A stretch of 62,297 nucleotides of DNA from positions 1 through 62,297 of the forward strand of contig NZ_WPZL01000024.1 in NCBI RefSeq assembly GCF_013031245.1, in the 5' to 3' direction. A program made the position numbers and the translations under genes. This stretch comes from Ruegeria lacuscaerulensis (lineage in GTDB: Bacteria; Pseudomonadota; Alphaproteobacteria; Rhodobacterales; Rhodobacteraceae). Shown here piece by piece: positions 26,657 through 36,410 of the stretch (positions are counted from its first letter, which is position 1; each line of letters begins with the position of its first letter). The notes below the pieces were generated by a model. It did no database searches, had not been told where the DNA came from, and saw only the letters and a program-made list of their open reading frames with translations.

Positions 26657-28012
26657 TCAGATTGCTGAGCTGTGGCCGGCCTTGCTTAGGTCATAGGTGT
26701 CAAAACTGCGGGCGATCATCCGCGTCAGCGGCCGTGCTTCGACCGGTATGAACAAGCCATCATCAGTGATGCTCAGCATACCGTCGAACTCTGCGTTGGC
26801 GCAGTGATACATGTCGCGCAATTCGGCGGCGGTGACGTCGTGATCGCGCAGGATTTCCGCCGTATCGATCTGGAAATCGCACATCAATGCCTCAATCAGA
26901 CGCGAGCGCAAAACGTCCTGCCCTTTGAACAGGTGCCCGCGCGAGGTCGAGAACCGCCCTTCGCGGATCGCTTTGGTATGGGCCGAGGTCGCGGGCGCGT
27001 TCTGGGCATAGCCCTGCGGGAAACGCGAGATCGAACTGGCGCCGACGCCGATCAGAACTTCGGCCTGGTCGTCCGTATATCCCTGGAAGTTCCGCTTGAG
27101 CCGACCCGCCTTGAGGGCATGGGTGAGGCCGTCATCCTGCGTTGCAAAATGGTCGATCCCGATTTCGGCGTAATCGTCCCACAAGAACAGGCGCCGTGCG
27201 GTGTCGAACAGGTCAAGCCGTTGCTCGGGTGTGGGCAGGGCGTCGGATGGGATAAGCTGCTGACGCTTGGCCATCCACGGCACATGCGCGTATCCGTACA
27301 ACGCCACGCGGTCCGGGCTGAGCGACAACAGTTTCTGTACGCTTTCCGTCATCCGCGTTTTGGTCTGGTGCGGCAGACCATACAGAATGTCGGCATTCAG
27401 GCTGGAAATACCGCGGGCGCGGATCATGTCCACGGCATTGCGGGTGGTGTCATAACTTTGAATGCGGCCGATGGTTTTCTGGATTTCATCGTCGAAATCC
27501 TGAACCCCGATCGACGCGCGATTCATACCGGATTCGGCCAGGGCATCCAGACGGGCCTCATCAATCTCGTTGGGATCGATTTCAACCGAGAACTCGGCAT
27601 CCGGCCCCAGAGGCACGACATCAAGGATACGGGCTGCCAATTCGCGCATCAGATCGGCGTTCAGCAAGGTCGGGGTACCACCACCCCAATGCAGGCGCGA
27701 CAGGGTAACGCCGTCGGGCAGACGTGCAGCCAGCAAATCCAGTTCGGCTTTCAGAACGTCAACATAGGCGATTACCGGGTTGTCAGTCTGCGTACCTTGC
27801 GTACGGCAGGCACAGAACCAGCACAGCCTGCGGCAGAACGGGACGTGGATGTAAAGCGACACGGCGCTGCCCGGTTTGATCCCGGAAATCCAGTCACCAT
27901 AAAGACTTGCCCCCACGTCGTTGTTGAAATGGGGGGCGGTGGGATAGCTTGTGTAACGCGGGACTTTCGCGTCAAATAGTCCAAGCTTGGCCAATTGTGG
28001 TTTCACTATCAT
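26657..28012 (-). CDS. hemN: Oxygen-independent coproporphyrinogen III oxidase
   Basis: A 451-residue radical SAM enzyme. The N-terminus KVPRYTSYPTAPHF is diagnostic of HemN, and CRRLCWFCAC carries the CX3CX2C cluster motif. GGGTPTLL is the SAM-binding segment. It decarboxylates coproporphyrinogen III when oxygen is low. An FNR box in the shared gap lies 42 bp (centre) from its ATG. No Shine-Dalgarno precedes the ATG, so a leaderless mRNA is possible. Confidence 0.95.
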   Translation of the reverse strand: MIVKPQLAKLGLFDAKVPRYTSYPTAPHFNNDVGASLYGDWISGIKPGSAVSLYIHVPFCRRLCWFCACRTQGTQTDNPVIAYVDVLKAELDLLAARLPDGVTLSRLHWGGGTPTLLNADLMRELAARILDVVPLGPDAEFSVEIDPNEIDEARLDALAESGMNRASIGVQDFDDEIQKTIGRIQSYDTTRNAVDMIRARGISSLNADILYGLPHQTKTRMTESVQKLLSLSPDRVALYGYAHVPWMAKRQQLIPSDALPTPEQRLDLFDTARRLFLWDDYAEIGIDHFATQDDGLTHALKAGRLKRNFQGYTDDQAEVLIGVGASSISRFPQGYAQNAPATSAHTKAIREGRFSTSRGHLFKGQDVLRSRLIEALMCDFQIDTAEILRDHDVTAAELRDMYHCANAEFDGMLSITDDGLFIPVEARPLTRMIARSFDTYDLSKAGHSSAI

Positions 28013-28047
28013 GGCGATACCGTTAAAGGACGGCTCGCCTAGATACC

Positions 28048-28061
28048 TTGACCGAGATCAA
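28048..28061. promoter_or_regulatory. FNR box between hemN and fnrL
   Basis: TTGACCGAGATCAA matches TTGAT-N4-ATCAA at 9 of 10 positions. Its centre is 19.5 bp upstream of the fnrL ATG, fitting autorepression, and 42 bp upstream of the hemN ATG, fitting activation of hemN from -41.5. Confidence 0.85.
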
Positions 28062-28073
28062 GTGGAAACGTGC

Positions 28074-28817
28074 ATGACACCGATATTCAAAGTCGACCAT
28101 ACCAATTGCGCAGACTGCCCCATACGGCACAGAGCCGTATGCGCCCATTGCGATGCGGATGAGCTGGAAGAACTTGAAGGCATAAAATACTACCGCAGTT
28201 TCGAGGCCGGCCAGACGATCATTTGGTCAGGGGACCAGATGAACTTCGTTGGCTCTGTTGTTTCGGGGATCGCGTCCCTGACGCAGACAATGGAAGACGG
28301 GCGCACGCAAATGGTCGGTCTTTTACTGCCCAGCGATTTCGTCGGGCGGCCGGGCCGCGAATCGGCGCCGTATGACGTGCTGGCGACGACCGATCTTGTG
28401 ATGTGCTGCTTTCGCAAGAAGCCGTTCGAAGATCTGATGGAAAAGACACCGCATATCGCCCACAGGCTTTTGCAGATGACGCTGGACGAGCTTGACGCGG
28501 CGCGGGAATGGATGCTGGTTCTGGGGCGCAAAACCGCGCGGGAGAAGATCGCCAGCCTGTTGTCAATCATTGCCCGCCGCGATGCGTCAATTTCCCAAAA
28601 GGGAAATACAGGGCCGATCGTGTTCGATCTGCCTCTGACGCGAGAAGCGATGGCAGATTATCTCGGCCTGACGCTGGAAACGGTCAGCCGGCAGATTTCG
28701 GCCCTGAAAAAGGAAAGCATCATCACTCTGGAAGGCAAGCGCCACGTCACGATCCCGGATATGGGTCGTCTGATGGAAGAGGCCGGCGACGATTCGGATG
28801 GTGGCTTTCTGGTCTGA
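28074..28817 (+). CDS. fnrL: Oxygen-sensing regulator FnrL
   Basis: A 247-residue Crp/Fnr protein. N-terminal Cys12, 15, 23 and 26 with Cys111/112 (VMCCF) can hold an oxygen-labile [4Fe-4S] cluster. The recognition helix has ETVSR, the FNR-type E..SR contact set. It activates cco and hemN genes when oxygen falls. ATG 28074 follows GGAAACG; upstream in-frame codons run through the FNR box and are unlikely to be coding. Confidence 0.95.
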   Translation: MTPIFKVDHTNCADCPIRHRAVCAHCDADELEELEGIKYYRSFEAGQTIIWSGDQMNFVGSVVSGIASLTQTMEDGRTQMVGLLLPSDFVGRPGRESAPYDVLATTDLVMCCFRKKPFEDLMEKTPHIAHRLLQMTLDELDAAREWMLVLGRKTAREKIASLLSIIARRDASISQKGNTGPIVFDLPLTREAMADYLGLTLETVSRQISALKKESIITLEGKRHVTIPDMGRLMEEAGDDSDGGFLV

Positions 28818-28891
28818 GACCATTGCGGCGTGACTGGTTAGGCGCGCCGTGATTTACTGACCCTGAGCGAAACAATTCTCAGGAGTAACCC

Positions 28892-29146
28892 ATGGTATTC
28901 AGTAGCATACTGGCGATGTTGTTCATTGGCGCAGTCGCCGGCTGGCTGTCAGGCAAGATCATGGAAGGCCGTGGATTCGGCCTGTTTGGCAACATCATTG
29001 TCGGCGTCGTGGGGGCGTTTTTGGCTGGTACGATCTTCCCGGCGCTGGGTTTTGCCGTTGGCGGCGGCGTGTTCTCGTCCATAATCTTCGCCACACTGGG
29101 GGCGGTCATATTGTTGTTTCTGATCGGGCTTGTGCGGCGCGGATAA
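28892..29146 (+). CDS. GlsB/YeaQ/YmgE-type stress membrane protein
   Basis: An 84-residue protein with three hydrophobic helices and the family pattern GWLSGKIMEGRGFGLFGNIIVGVVGAF. Known as transglycosylase-associated proteins; biochemical role unknown. ATG 28892 follows AGGAGT. A terminator follows. Confidence 0.88.
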   Translation: MVFSSILAMLFIGAVAGWLSGKIMEGRGFGLFGNIIVGVVGAFLAGTIFPALGFAVGGGVFSSIIFATLGAVILLFLIGLVRRG

Positions 29147-29149
29147 TAA

Positions 29150-29171
29150 CCGCCCGGAAGGGCGGCTTTTT
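29150..29171 (+). terminator. Terminator of the GlsB-type gene
   Basis: CCGCCC-GGAA-GGGCGG (6 bp, GNRA-like loop) followed by CTTTTT. Confidence 0.85.
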
Positions 29172-29186
29172 GAAGTCGTAAAAGTC

Positions 29187-30026
29187 TTAGTGGGCCAGGA
29201 ACACCGGTACCGAAGCTTGTTCAAGCATATTCCGCGTAGCACCGCCCAGAATGGCTTCGCGGAATCTGGAGTGACCATAGGCGCCCATAACGATCATGTC
29301 CGACTCGGTATCCGAGGCGTGACGGTTCAGGACATCTGACACGCGCGTCATGGTCTTGCTGAGCACGTCGATTTCACATTTCACCCCATGGCGCGCCAGC
29401 AATTGTGACAACATTCCGCCGGGGTCGGACCGGTCGGGGCCATGGCGCGGAGGATCAATCACGACGATCCGCACCAGATCAGCCTGAATCAGGAAGGGCA
29501 GGGCACAGCGAATGGCCCGCATGGCTTCGACGCTTTCGTTCCAGCCGATCATGATCGTGCCGGGGCGCTTGAACGGAGTTGCGTCCTCAGGTGTGATCAG
29601 AACCGGCGCGTGTCCCTCGAACATTGCGGCTTCGACGATGGGCTCAGCCTCGGCGCCGCGATCCGGTCCGTAAGGTTTGGGCAGGATGACAAGGTCGGAG
29701 AACCGGGCGCGATGCGCGACATGCCGTCCGATGTCGGCGATCTGGGCCACACCGCTTTCGGCGGACCAGCGGGTTCCGGTCTTGGACAGGTAGTCCTTCG
29801 CCTGCGCCAGTACTTCATCCGCTTCGGCATTTGCGCGGCTCAGCGTTTCCTGAAGGATCAGGGCATTTGCACCGGCATAATAATACCCGGTCTGGCTGCG
29901 ATCGACGCCAAGGCAAAGGGCCTCGGCATGCGCGTCCTGTGCATCCGCCAGAGCTGCCATCTGAGCCAGCGCTGATCCGCCCTGCTTTGGGTCCGTCAAA
30001 ACAGTGAGAAGTGATTTGTAAGCCAT
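29187..30026 (-). CDS. Universal stress protein (UspA family)
   Basis: A 279-residue cytoplasmic protein. The C-terminal Usp domain has the ATP-binding signature GAYGHSRFREAILGGAT; the N-terminal half is a second, degenerate Usp fold. ATG 30026 follows AAGAGG. It is divergent from ccoN with a perfect FNR box between, so it is probably induced with the cbb3 oxidase at low oxygen. Confidence 0.88.
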   Translation of the reverse strand: MAYKSLLTVLTDPKQGGSALAQMAALADAQDAHAEALCLGVDRSQTGYYYAGANALILQETLSRANAEADEVLAQAKDYLSKTGTRWSAESGVAQIADIGRHVAHRARFSDLVILPKPYGPDRGAEAEPIVEAAMFEGHAPVLITPEDATPFKRPGTIMIGWNESVEAMRAIRCALPFLIQADLVRIVVIDPPRHGPDRSDPGGMLSQLLARHGVKCEIDVLSKTMTRVSDVLNRHASDTESDMIVMGAYGHSRFREAILGGATRNMLEQASVPVFLAH

Positions 30027-30115
30027 TTTCGACCTCTTGCCTCCCGGGGTCGTCATACTGCGGCCTTAAGGCCCAATTCTTCGACTACGATTGTCACAGA
30101 AATCAGAGTACTGTC

Positions 30116-30129
30116 TTGATACAGATCAA
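30116..30129. promoter_or_regulatory. FNR box in the uspA-ccoN gap
   Basis: TTGATACAGATCAA is a perfect TTGAT-N4-ATCAA. It lies about 100 bp from the ccoN ATG and 96 bp from the uspA ATG, so it can serve either or both divergent promoters. Confidence 0.92.
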
Positions 30130-30222
30130 AGCAGTTCTGGCCGCTGTCCGACAAAACAGCAGCCAGTCAAAAGGGTCCTGTGACAAATAAGAATCGCGCA
30201 GGGCATGGCAAAGGGACGCAAT

Positions 30223-31830
30223 ATGTCAAATTACATCAAGCTGATCGTGCTTGGTCTGATCACGCTGTTCGCAGCGATCGGAACCAATTATGCACGCGAT
30301 TTGGCGTATCAGGTGCACGCAATTCTGGTGATGCTGATCGCCGGTGGTTTGTTCATCTGGACGCTTCGAAATACGGATGAGCCAGATATTCTTGTCGACC
30401 GCTCGGCCGAATATATGGATGACGTCATCCGTTATGGCGTGATCGCGACCGCCCTTTGGGGCGTGGTCGGGTTTCTGGCGGGAACCTTTATCGCCTTTCA
30501 GCTGGCATTTCCGGCGCTGAACTTTGAGTGGGCGCAGGGATATCTGAATTTTGGCCGTTTGCGTCCGCTGCACACCTCGGCGGTGATTTTTGCCTTTGGC
30601 GGTAACGCGCTGATCGCGACCTCGTTCTACGTGGTACAGCGCACCAGCGCCGCGCGCCTGTGGGGCGGCAACCTGGCGTGGTTCGTGTTCTGGGGGTATC
30701 AGCTTTTCATCGTGCTGGCCGCCACCGGCTATGTGCTGGGCGGTACGCAGTCCAAGGAATACGCCGAGCCGGAATGGTATGTTGACCTGTGGCTAACCAT
30801 CGTCTGGGTCGCCTACCTGGCCGTTTACCTGGGCACGATCGTCAAGCGGAAAGAACCCCACATTTATGTGGCCAACTGGTTCTATCTGGCCTTTATCGTC
30901 ACCGTCGCCATGCTGCACCTGGTTAACAACATGACCATCCCGGTCAGCATCTGGGGCTCGAAATCGGTCATCGTCTGGTCGGGCGTTCAGGATGCCATGA
31001 TCCAGTGGTGGTACGGCCACAACGCCGTAGGCTTCTTCCTGACCGCGGGCTTCCTGGGCATGATGTATTACTTCATCCCGAAACAGGCCGAGCGTCCGGT
31101 ATTCAGCTATAAGCTGTCGATCATCCACTTCTGGGCACTGATCTTCCTGTATATCTGGGCCGGTCCGCACCACTTGCACTATACCGCGCTGCCTGACTGG
31201 GCATCGACGCTGGGCATGGTGTTCTCAGTGATCCTGTGGATGCCGTCCTGGGGCGGTATGATCAACGGTCTGATGACCCTGTCGGGCGCGTGGGACAAGC
31301 TGCGTACCGACCCTGTGATCCGGATGATGGTGATCTCGGTCGGCTTCTACGGCATGTCCACTTTCGAAGGCCCGATGATGTCGATCCGCGCGGTGAACTC
31401 GCTGAGCCACTATACGGACTGGACCATTGGACACGTGCACTCGGGCGCGTTGGGCTGGAACGGCATGATCACCTTTGGTGCGCTGTACTTCCTGGTGCCC
31501 GTCCTGTGGAAGCGGGAGCGTCTGTATTCGCTGCAGATGGTCAGCTGGCACTTCTGGCTCGCCACCATCGGCATCGTGCTCTACGCCGCGTCGATGTGGG
31601 TGACCGGTATCATGGAAGGCCTGATGTGGCGTGAAGTGGATGCCAATGGCTTCCTGGTGAACTCGTTCGCCGATACCGTGGCTGCCAAGTTCCCGATGTA
31701 TGTGGTGCGTGCTCTGGGTGGCGTGATGTTCGTCGCTGGCGCCGTGATCATGTGCTACAACCTGTGGATGACCGTTCGTAAGGCACCGGCCAAAGAGGCC
31801 AGCCTGACCGTCGCGGTCCCGGCTGAATAA
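30223..31830 (+). CDS. ccoN: Cytochrome cbb3 oxidase subunit I
   Basis: A 535-residue, 12-helix catalytic subunit binding haem b and the haem b3-CuB site. His ligands are visible in [36 protein letters not shown] and [14 protein letters not shown]. It reduces oxygen at low concentration and pumps protons. ATG 30223 ([11 protein letters not shown]) follows AAGGGACG and is the family start; an ATG six codons earlier lacks a Shine-Dalgarno. Confidence 0.97.
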   Translation: MSNYIKLIVLGLITLFAAIGTNYARDLAYQVHAILVMLIAGGLFIWTLRNTDEPDILVDRSAEYMDDVIRYGVIATALWGVVGFLAGTFIAFQLAFPALNFEWAQGYLNFGRLRPLHTSAVIFAFGGNALIATSFYVVQRTSAARLWGGNLAWFVFWGYQLFIVLAATGYVLGGTQSKEYAEPEWYVDLWLTIVWVAYLAVYLGTIVKRKEPHIYVANWFYLAFIVTVAMLHLVNNMTIPVSIWGSKSVIVWSGVQDAMIQWWYGHNAVGFFLTAGFLGMMYYFIPKQAERPVFSYKLSIIHFWALIFLYIWAGPHHLHYTALPDWASTLGMVFSVILWMPSWGGMINGLMTLSGAWDKLRTDPVIRMMVISVGFYGMSTFEGPMMSIRAVNSLSHYTDWTIGHVHSGALGWNGMITFGALYFLVPVLWKRERLYSLQMVSWHFWLATIGIVLYAASMWVTGIMEGLMWREVDANGFLVNSFADTVAAKFPMYVVRALGGVMFVAGAVIMCYNLWMTVRKAPAKEASLTVAVPAE

Positions 31831-31844
31831 GGAGGGCCGGAGCA

Positions 31845-32573
31845 ATGGCAATTCTCGACAAACATAAGATCCTCGAGACCAACGCGACCCTCCTGCTGAT
31901 CTTCAGCTTTCTGGTCGTGACCATCGGTGGCCTGGTGCAGATCACCCCGTTGTTCTATCTTGAGAACACCATTGAGAAGGTGGAGGGCATGCGCCCTTAC
32001 ACCCCTCTCGAAATGGCGGGGCGCGAGATCTACATCCGCGAAGGCTGCTATACCTGCCACAGCCAGATGATCCGCCCGATGCGGGATGAGGTCGAACGCT
32101 ATGGCCACTACTCGCTGGCGGCCGAGTCGATGTATGACCACCCGTTCCAGTGGGGGTCCAAGCGCACCGGGCCCGACCTGGCCCGTGTGGGTGGCCGGTA
32201 TTCCGACCAGTGGCATGTGGATCACCTGCGTGACCCGCAATCGGTGGTGCCGGAATCAGTGATGCCCAAATACGGCTTCCTCGAGCACCGCAAGATCGAC
32301 GGCAAATATATCGGCGACATCATGGCGGCGAATGCGGTTGTGGGCACGCCCTATACGGAAGAGATGCTGGCCAACGCGCAGGCAGATTTCCGGGCGCAGG
32401 CCGATCCGGATAGCGATTTTGACGGTCTGCTCGAACGTTATGGTGACAAGGTCAGCGTGCGCAACTTCGACGGTCAGCCTGACCTGACCGAGGCCGATGC
32501 GCTGGTGGCTTATCTGCAAATGCTGGGAACGCTGGTCGACTTCTCGACCTTCACCCCGGACGCCAGCCGCTGA
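31845..32573 (+). CDS. ccoO: Cytochrome cbb3 oxidase subunit II
   Basis: A 242-residue membrane-anchored monohaem cytochrome c. One N-terminal helix ([17 protein letters not shown]) and CYTCH (Cys68, Cys71, His72) are visible. The start follows a strong AAGGAGGG. It passes electrons from CcoP to CcoN. Confidence 0.97.
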   Translation: MAILDKHKILETNATLLLIFSFLVVTIGGLVQITPLFYLENTIEKVEGMRPYTPLEMAGREIYIREGCYTCHSQMIRPMRDEVERYGHYSLAAESMYDHPFQWGSKRTGPDLARVGGRYSDQWHVDHLRDPQSVVPESVMPKYGFLEHRKIDGKYIGDIMAANAVVGTPYTEEMLANAQADFRAQADPDSDFDGLLERYGDKVSVRNFDGQPDLTEADALVAYLQMLGTLVDFSTFTPDASR

Positions 32574-32584
32574 GGGAGGGTGAA

Positions 32585-32770
32585 ATGGAAGAATATACTC
32601 TCTTACGGCAGTTCGCGGATAGCTGGATGTTGCTTTTGCTGTTCGTCTTCTTTGTCGGCATCGTGATCTGGGTTTTCCGACCCGGTGCCAGCAAGGAATA
32701 CAAGGACACCGCCAACATCCCGTTCCGGCATCAAGATAAACCGGCCACATCCAAGGAGGCGCGGCAATGA
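32585..32770 (+). CDS. ccoQ: Cytochrome cbb3 oxidase subunit CcoQ
   Basis: A 61-residue protein with a single helix ([18 protein letters not shown]) and the usual [17 protein letters not shown] tail. It stabilises the oxidase complex. It overlaps ccoP by ATGA. Confidence 0.95.
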   Translation: MEEYTLLRQFADSWMLLLLFVFFVGIVIWVFRPGASKEYKDTANIPFRHQDKPATSKEARQ

Positions 32771-33630
32771 GCAAGACACCTGAAAAACAGCCGGGTGATC
32801 CGAACACAACCGGCCACTCCTGGGATGGTATCGAAGAGTTCGACAATCCGATGCCGCGCTGGTGGCTGTGGACCTTTTACGTCACGATCATCTGGGGCGT
32901 GATCTATTCGATCATGTATCCGGCCTGGCCGTTGGTTCAATCAGCCACTGCTGGGGTCATGGGGTGGTCTTCACGGGCAGTAGCGCAGGAAGAGATGGTC
33001 GCATTTGAAGAGGCCAACGCGCCCTGGAACGCCAAGCTGGTGGAAACGCCGCTGGAAGACATCTCGAAGGATCCCGAGTTGCAGCAATATGCTGTGAATT
33101 CCGGCGGCGCGGTGTTCCGTACCTGGTGCGCACAGTGCCACGGCTCGGGCGCTCAGGGTGCGCCTGGCTTCCCCAACCTGCTGGACGACGCCTGGTTGTG
33201 GGGCGGTTCGCTCGAGGATATCGAGACCACCGTTGCCTATGGTATCCGCAACGAGGAAAGCGACGATGCGCGCTACTCCGAGATGCCGGCCTTTGGTGAA
33301 ATCCTCGAACAGGAAGAAATCACTCAGGTGGTTCAGTATGTCATGTCGCTGACCAATGCGCAGACCGACGATGCGGCGGCGCAGGCGGGCAAGGTTGTCT
33401 TTGAAGACAACTGCGCGGCCTGTCACGGTGAGGACGGAACCGGCGATGTCTTTCAGGGTGCGCCGAACCTGACCGATGCGATCTGGCTATATGGCGGCAG
33501 CGAAGAAGCGTTGACCGAAACGGTCACCAACAGCCGCTTTGGCGTGATGCCTGCCTGGGAAAACCGTCTGACCGACGCGCAAATCCGCGCGGTAACGGCT
33601 TACGTCCACCAGCTGGGTGGCGGTCAGTAA
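32767..33630 (+). CDS. ccoP: Cytochrome cbb3 oxidase subunit III (dihaem)
   Basis: A 287-residue protein with N-terminal membrane helices and two cytochrome c domains: CAQCH (121-125) and CAACH (216-220). It receives electrons from soluble or membrane cytochrome c. Last gene of ccoNOQP. Confidence 0.97.
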   Translation: MSKTPEKQPGDPNTTGHSWDGIEEFDNPMPRWWLWTFYVTIIWGVIYSIMYPAWPLVQSATAGVMGWSSRAVAQEEMVAFEEANAPWNAKLVETPLEDISKDPELQQYAVNSGGAVFRTWCAQCHGSGAQGAPGFPNLLDDAWLWGGSLEDIETTVAYGIRNEESDDARYSEMPAFGEILEQEEITQVVQYVMSLTNAQTDDAAAQAGKVVFEDNCAACHGEDGTGDVFQGAPNLTDAIWLYGGSEEALTETVTNSRFGVMPAWENRLTDAQIRAVTAYVHQLGGGQ

Positions 33631-33642
33631 CGGCAAAAGAAT

Positions 33643-33720
33643 ACCTTCGGGCGGCTCGCCGCCCGAAGGTTGCGGCACCGGCTGTTCCATCTGTTCGCGC
33701 GTTTCCTGAACAGCCGGTGC
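33643..33720 (+). terminator. Two tandem hairpins after ccoP
   Basis: First, ACCTTCGGGCGG pairs with CCGCCCGAAGGT at 33643-33670 with a tiny loop. Second, GCACCGGCTGTTC (33675-33687) pairs with GAACAGCCGGTGC (33708-33720), 13 bp with a 20-nt loop. T runs are weak, so they may protect the ccoNOQP mRNA 3' end as much as end transcription. The 375-bp gap 33631-34005 otherwise holds one small minus-strand frame. Confidence 0.7.
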
Positions 33721-33764
33721 TATTTCCTCAAACTACCGATCCGTTTTAAACAGGTCCAGAGGAC

Positions 33765-33905
33765 TCATCTTTTCCGATTTGAACTTTGCGTGTCCTTGTT
33801 TTCTTTCCACCAGTGACTTTCGGGCAGCCATTCCCGTTTCCGCGTTTCCAGGCGCGCATCTGTTTGGGTGGCTACCATGAATGATTTTGCGAGGATTGAG
33901 AGCAT
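33765..33905 (-). CDS. Small basic protein, 46 residues, unknown
   Basis: The frame starts MLSILAKSFMVATQTDARLE and ends WWKENKDTQSSNRKR. It has a good Shine-Dalgarno (AGGAGA, 6 bp before ATG 33905). It is divergent from the LysR gene, 100 bp away. The amphipathic N-terminus and basic tail look coding, but no family is recognised. Confidence 0.5.
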   Translation of the reverse strand: MLSILAKSFMVATQTDARLETRKREWLPESHWWKENKDTQSSNRKR

Positions 33906-34005
33906 CTGACTTCTCCTGAAACGGGTTCCGACTGGATACAAGATTGATCTTTGGGCGCGGAAATGCGACTCAATTGGCATTTCAGTATGTAATCAGGGCT
34001 TACAT

Positions 34006-34881
34006 ATGGACTGGTTGAAAATGCCGCCGCTCGCGTCGCTGAAGGCCTTTCATGCCTTTGCTGAGGCAGGAAATGTCGTGCAGGCCGGCGCGTCCCTGAA
34101 TGTCAGTCACGCTGCCATCAGCCAGCAACTGCGCGCGCTGGAAAAGCATTTGGGTGTCGCTCTGCTGGACCGGACGGGTAAGTCCATGACTCTGACGGTT
34201 GAGGGCGAGAAACTGGCCCGTGCCCTGCATCTTGGATTTGGAGCCATCGGAACGGCCGTTGCCGATCTGATGCACGTGACCGAAGAACGCCCGGTTCATA
34301 TCTCGCTGACCGCGTCCTTTGCCGCGTCCTGGTTGATGCCGCGCCTGCCCGCGTTTCAGGCCGAGCACCCGGAAATCCATTTGGCGCTGGACCCGTCCCC
34401 CAATTTGGTCAGTTTTGTCCCCGGCGGCGTGGATGTGGCGATCAGGTATGGCGCCGGGGACTGGCCCGGGGTGAACGCGGAGTTATTGTTGCAAAGCCCG
34501 ATCGTGATCATCGCTGCGCCGTCTCTGCTTGGCGGCAAAACCTCGATGACGCCGGACGAGTTGAGCCAGCTGCCGTGGCTCGAGGAATTCGGCACCACCG
34601 AGGCGACAACCTGGCTGGCCCAACGTGGCGTTGAGCACGGCCCCCGCGCGGGTCGCATTGCGTTACCGGGGAATCTGCTGCTGGAAGGGGTGCTGGCCGG
34701 GCAGGGCGTGACTGTGACGGCGCGACATTTTGTCGAACAGGACATCGCCTCGGGCCGTATCACCGAGCTGTTTCGTGAACCTGGTGAACGTGGCTATCAT
34801 ATTGTTATTGGCGATGCGCCCCTTCGCCCCGCAGTAAAAACTTTTGTTGGGTGGCTCAGGCGACAAGCTGGTAAGATGTGA
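34006..34881 (+). CDS. LysR-family regulator (GcvA-like)
   Basis: A 291-residue protein. The N-terminal HTH (AGASLNVSHAAISQQLRALE) and a C-terminal periplasmic-binding-like domain are typical of the GcvA subgroup. It sits between ccoP and ccoG in the same direction, an unusual place. Its target is unknown; the divergent 46-codon gene is one candidate. Confidence 0.9.
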   Translation: MDWLKMPPLASLKAFHAFAEAGNVVQAGASLNVSHAAISQQLRALEKHLGVALLDRTGKSMTLTVEGEKLARALHLGFGAIGTAVADLMHVTEERPVHISLTASFAASWLMPRLPAFQAEHPEIHLALDPSPNLVSFVPGGVDVAIRYGAGDWPGVNAELLLQSPIVIIAAPSLLGGKTSMTPDELSQLPWLEEFGTTEATTWLAQRGVEHGPRAGRIALPGNLLLEGVLAGQGVTVTARHFVEQDIASGRITELFREPGERGYHIVIGDAPLRPAVKTFVGWLRRQAGKM

Positions 34882-34906
34882 CAAAAGGTGTCTGTCCGAT
34901 GCGCTT

Positions 34907-34920
34907 TTGACACATGTCAA
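34907..34920 (+). promoter_or_regulatory. FNR box upstream of ccoGHIS
   Basis: TTGACACATGTCAA matches the FNR consensus at 8 of 10 positions and is a perfect inverted repeat. Its centre is 68 bp before the ccoG GTG, giving ccoGHIS an oxygen-controlled promoter separate from ccoN. Confidence 0.75.
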
Positions 34921-34981
34921 AGTGACATTCTTTGTGATCTGGGAGAAGACGCCGTAAAATAGCTACATCTGGAGCCAGCCC

Positions 34982-36409
34982 GTGAGCGATTCCGACCCCG
35001 CCCCCAGCCTTTACGCCGCACGAGAACCCATCTTTCCGCGCCGTGTATCCGGGCCGTTTCGCAATCTGAAGTGGATCATTCTCGCGGTTACTCTGGGAAT
35101 TTACTACATCACGCCATGGATTCGTTGGGATCGCGGTCCCAGCCTTCCGGATCAGGCTGTCCTGTTGGATCTGGCGAACCGCCGGTTCTATTTCTTCTGG
35201 ATCGAGATATGGCCGCATGAGTTCTATTTCGTGGCGGGCCTGTTGATCATGGCCGGTCTGGGGCTTTTCCTGTTCACCTCGGCACTGGGTCGCGTTTGGT
35301 GCGGCTATGCCTGCCCGCAGACAGTCTGGACCGATCTTTACATCCTTGTCGAACGCTGGATCGAGGGTGACCGGAATGCCCGACTGAGGCTGCATCGTCA
35401 GGAAAAGCTGGATTTCCGCAAGGCCCGGTTGCGTGTGACGAAGTGGACAGTATGGCTTTTGATCGGCCTGGCTACCGGGGGCGCCTGGGTGTTCTACTTT
35501 GCCGATGCGCCCACGCTGGCGCGCGATCTGGTCACCGGGAACGCGCATCCCGTGGCCTATACAACGGTTCTGATCCTGACGGGTACCACCTTCCTGTTCG
35601 GGGGATTTGCCCGTGAACAGATCTGTATCTATGCCTGCCCGTGGCCGCGCATTCAGGCAGCGATGATGGATGAAGACACCTTGGTCGTTGGCTACCGTGA
35701 ATGGCGGGGCGAACCGCGCGGCAAAGGCAAGCGTACGGCGGATTCCGAGCTGGGCGACTGCATCGACTGCATGGCCTGCGTGAATGTCTGCCCTGTCGGC
35801 ATCGACATTCGGGACGGTCAACAACTGGAATGCATCACTTGCGCGCTGTGTATCGACGCCTGCGATGACATGATGGCCAAGATCGGCAAGCCGCGCGGTC
35901 TGATCGACTATATGGCACTGAGCGACGAGACCCGCGAACGGGCCGGGCACCCCCCAAAAAATGTCTGGAAGCACATTCTCCGCCCCCGGACGATCCTGTA
36001 CACGGCCCTGTGGTCGCTGGTGGGCTTTGCCCTGCTGTTTGCCCTGTTTATCCGGTCGGATATCGACCTGACGGTGGCGCCTGTGCGCAACCCGACATTT
36101 GTTACCCTGTCTGATGGCACCATCCGCAACACCTATGACGTGCGTCTGCGTAACAAACATGGTGAGGACCGCCTTTTCAAACTGTCCCTGACCGGCGATC
36201 CGGCGATGCGGGTGGTGATCGAAGGCACAGATATTGATACTGTAAATGTCACGGCGGATACCGCGCAGCTGCAACGCGTTTACATCGTGGCGTCTAAGGG
36301 AACTGGCCCGGCGGGCGCAGACTCAACACCGGTCCGCATCTGGGTCGAAGACCTGAAAAGTGGTGAGCGCGCCCATAAGGACACCACGTTCAATGGACGA
36401 GGAAACTAG
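34982..36409 (+). CDS. ccoG: cbb3 oxidase assembly protein CcoG (cupric reductase)
   Basis: A 475-residue membrane ferredoxin of RdxA type. Two [4Fe-4S] motifs, CIDCMACVNVCPVGIDI and CITCALCIDAC, lie after the membrane helices; further Cys occur in WCGYACPQT and YACPWPR. A C-terminal Ig-like domain follows. It reduces Cu(II) for delivery to CcoN. GTG 34982 follows GGAG. Confidence 0.95.
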   Translation: MSDSDPAPSLYAAREPIFPRRVSGPFRNLKWIILAVTLGIYYITPWIRWDRGPSLPDQAVLLDLANRRFYFFWIEIWPHEFYFVAGLLIMAGLGLFLFTSALGRVWCGYACPQTVWTDLYILVERWIEGDRNARLRLHRQEKLDFRKARLRVTKWTVWLLIGLATGGAWVFYFADAPTLARDLVTGNAHPVAYTTVLILTGTTFLFGGFAREQICIYACPWPRIQAAMMDEDTLVVGYREWRGEPRGKGKRTADSELGDCIDCMACVNVCPVGIDIRDGQQLECITCALCIDACDDMMAKIGKPRGLIDYMALSDETRERAGHPPKNVWKHILRPRTILYTALWSLVGFALLFALFIRSDIDLTVAPVRNPTFVTLSDGTIRNTYDVRLRNKHGEDRLFKLSLTGDPAMRVVIEGTDIDTVNVTADTAQLQRVYIVASKGTGPAGADSTPVRIWVEDLKSGERAHKDTTFNGRGN

Positions 36410-36410
36410 G

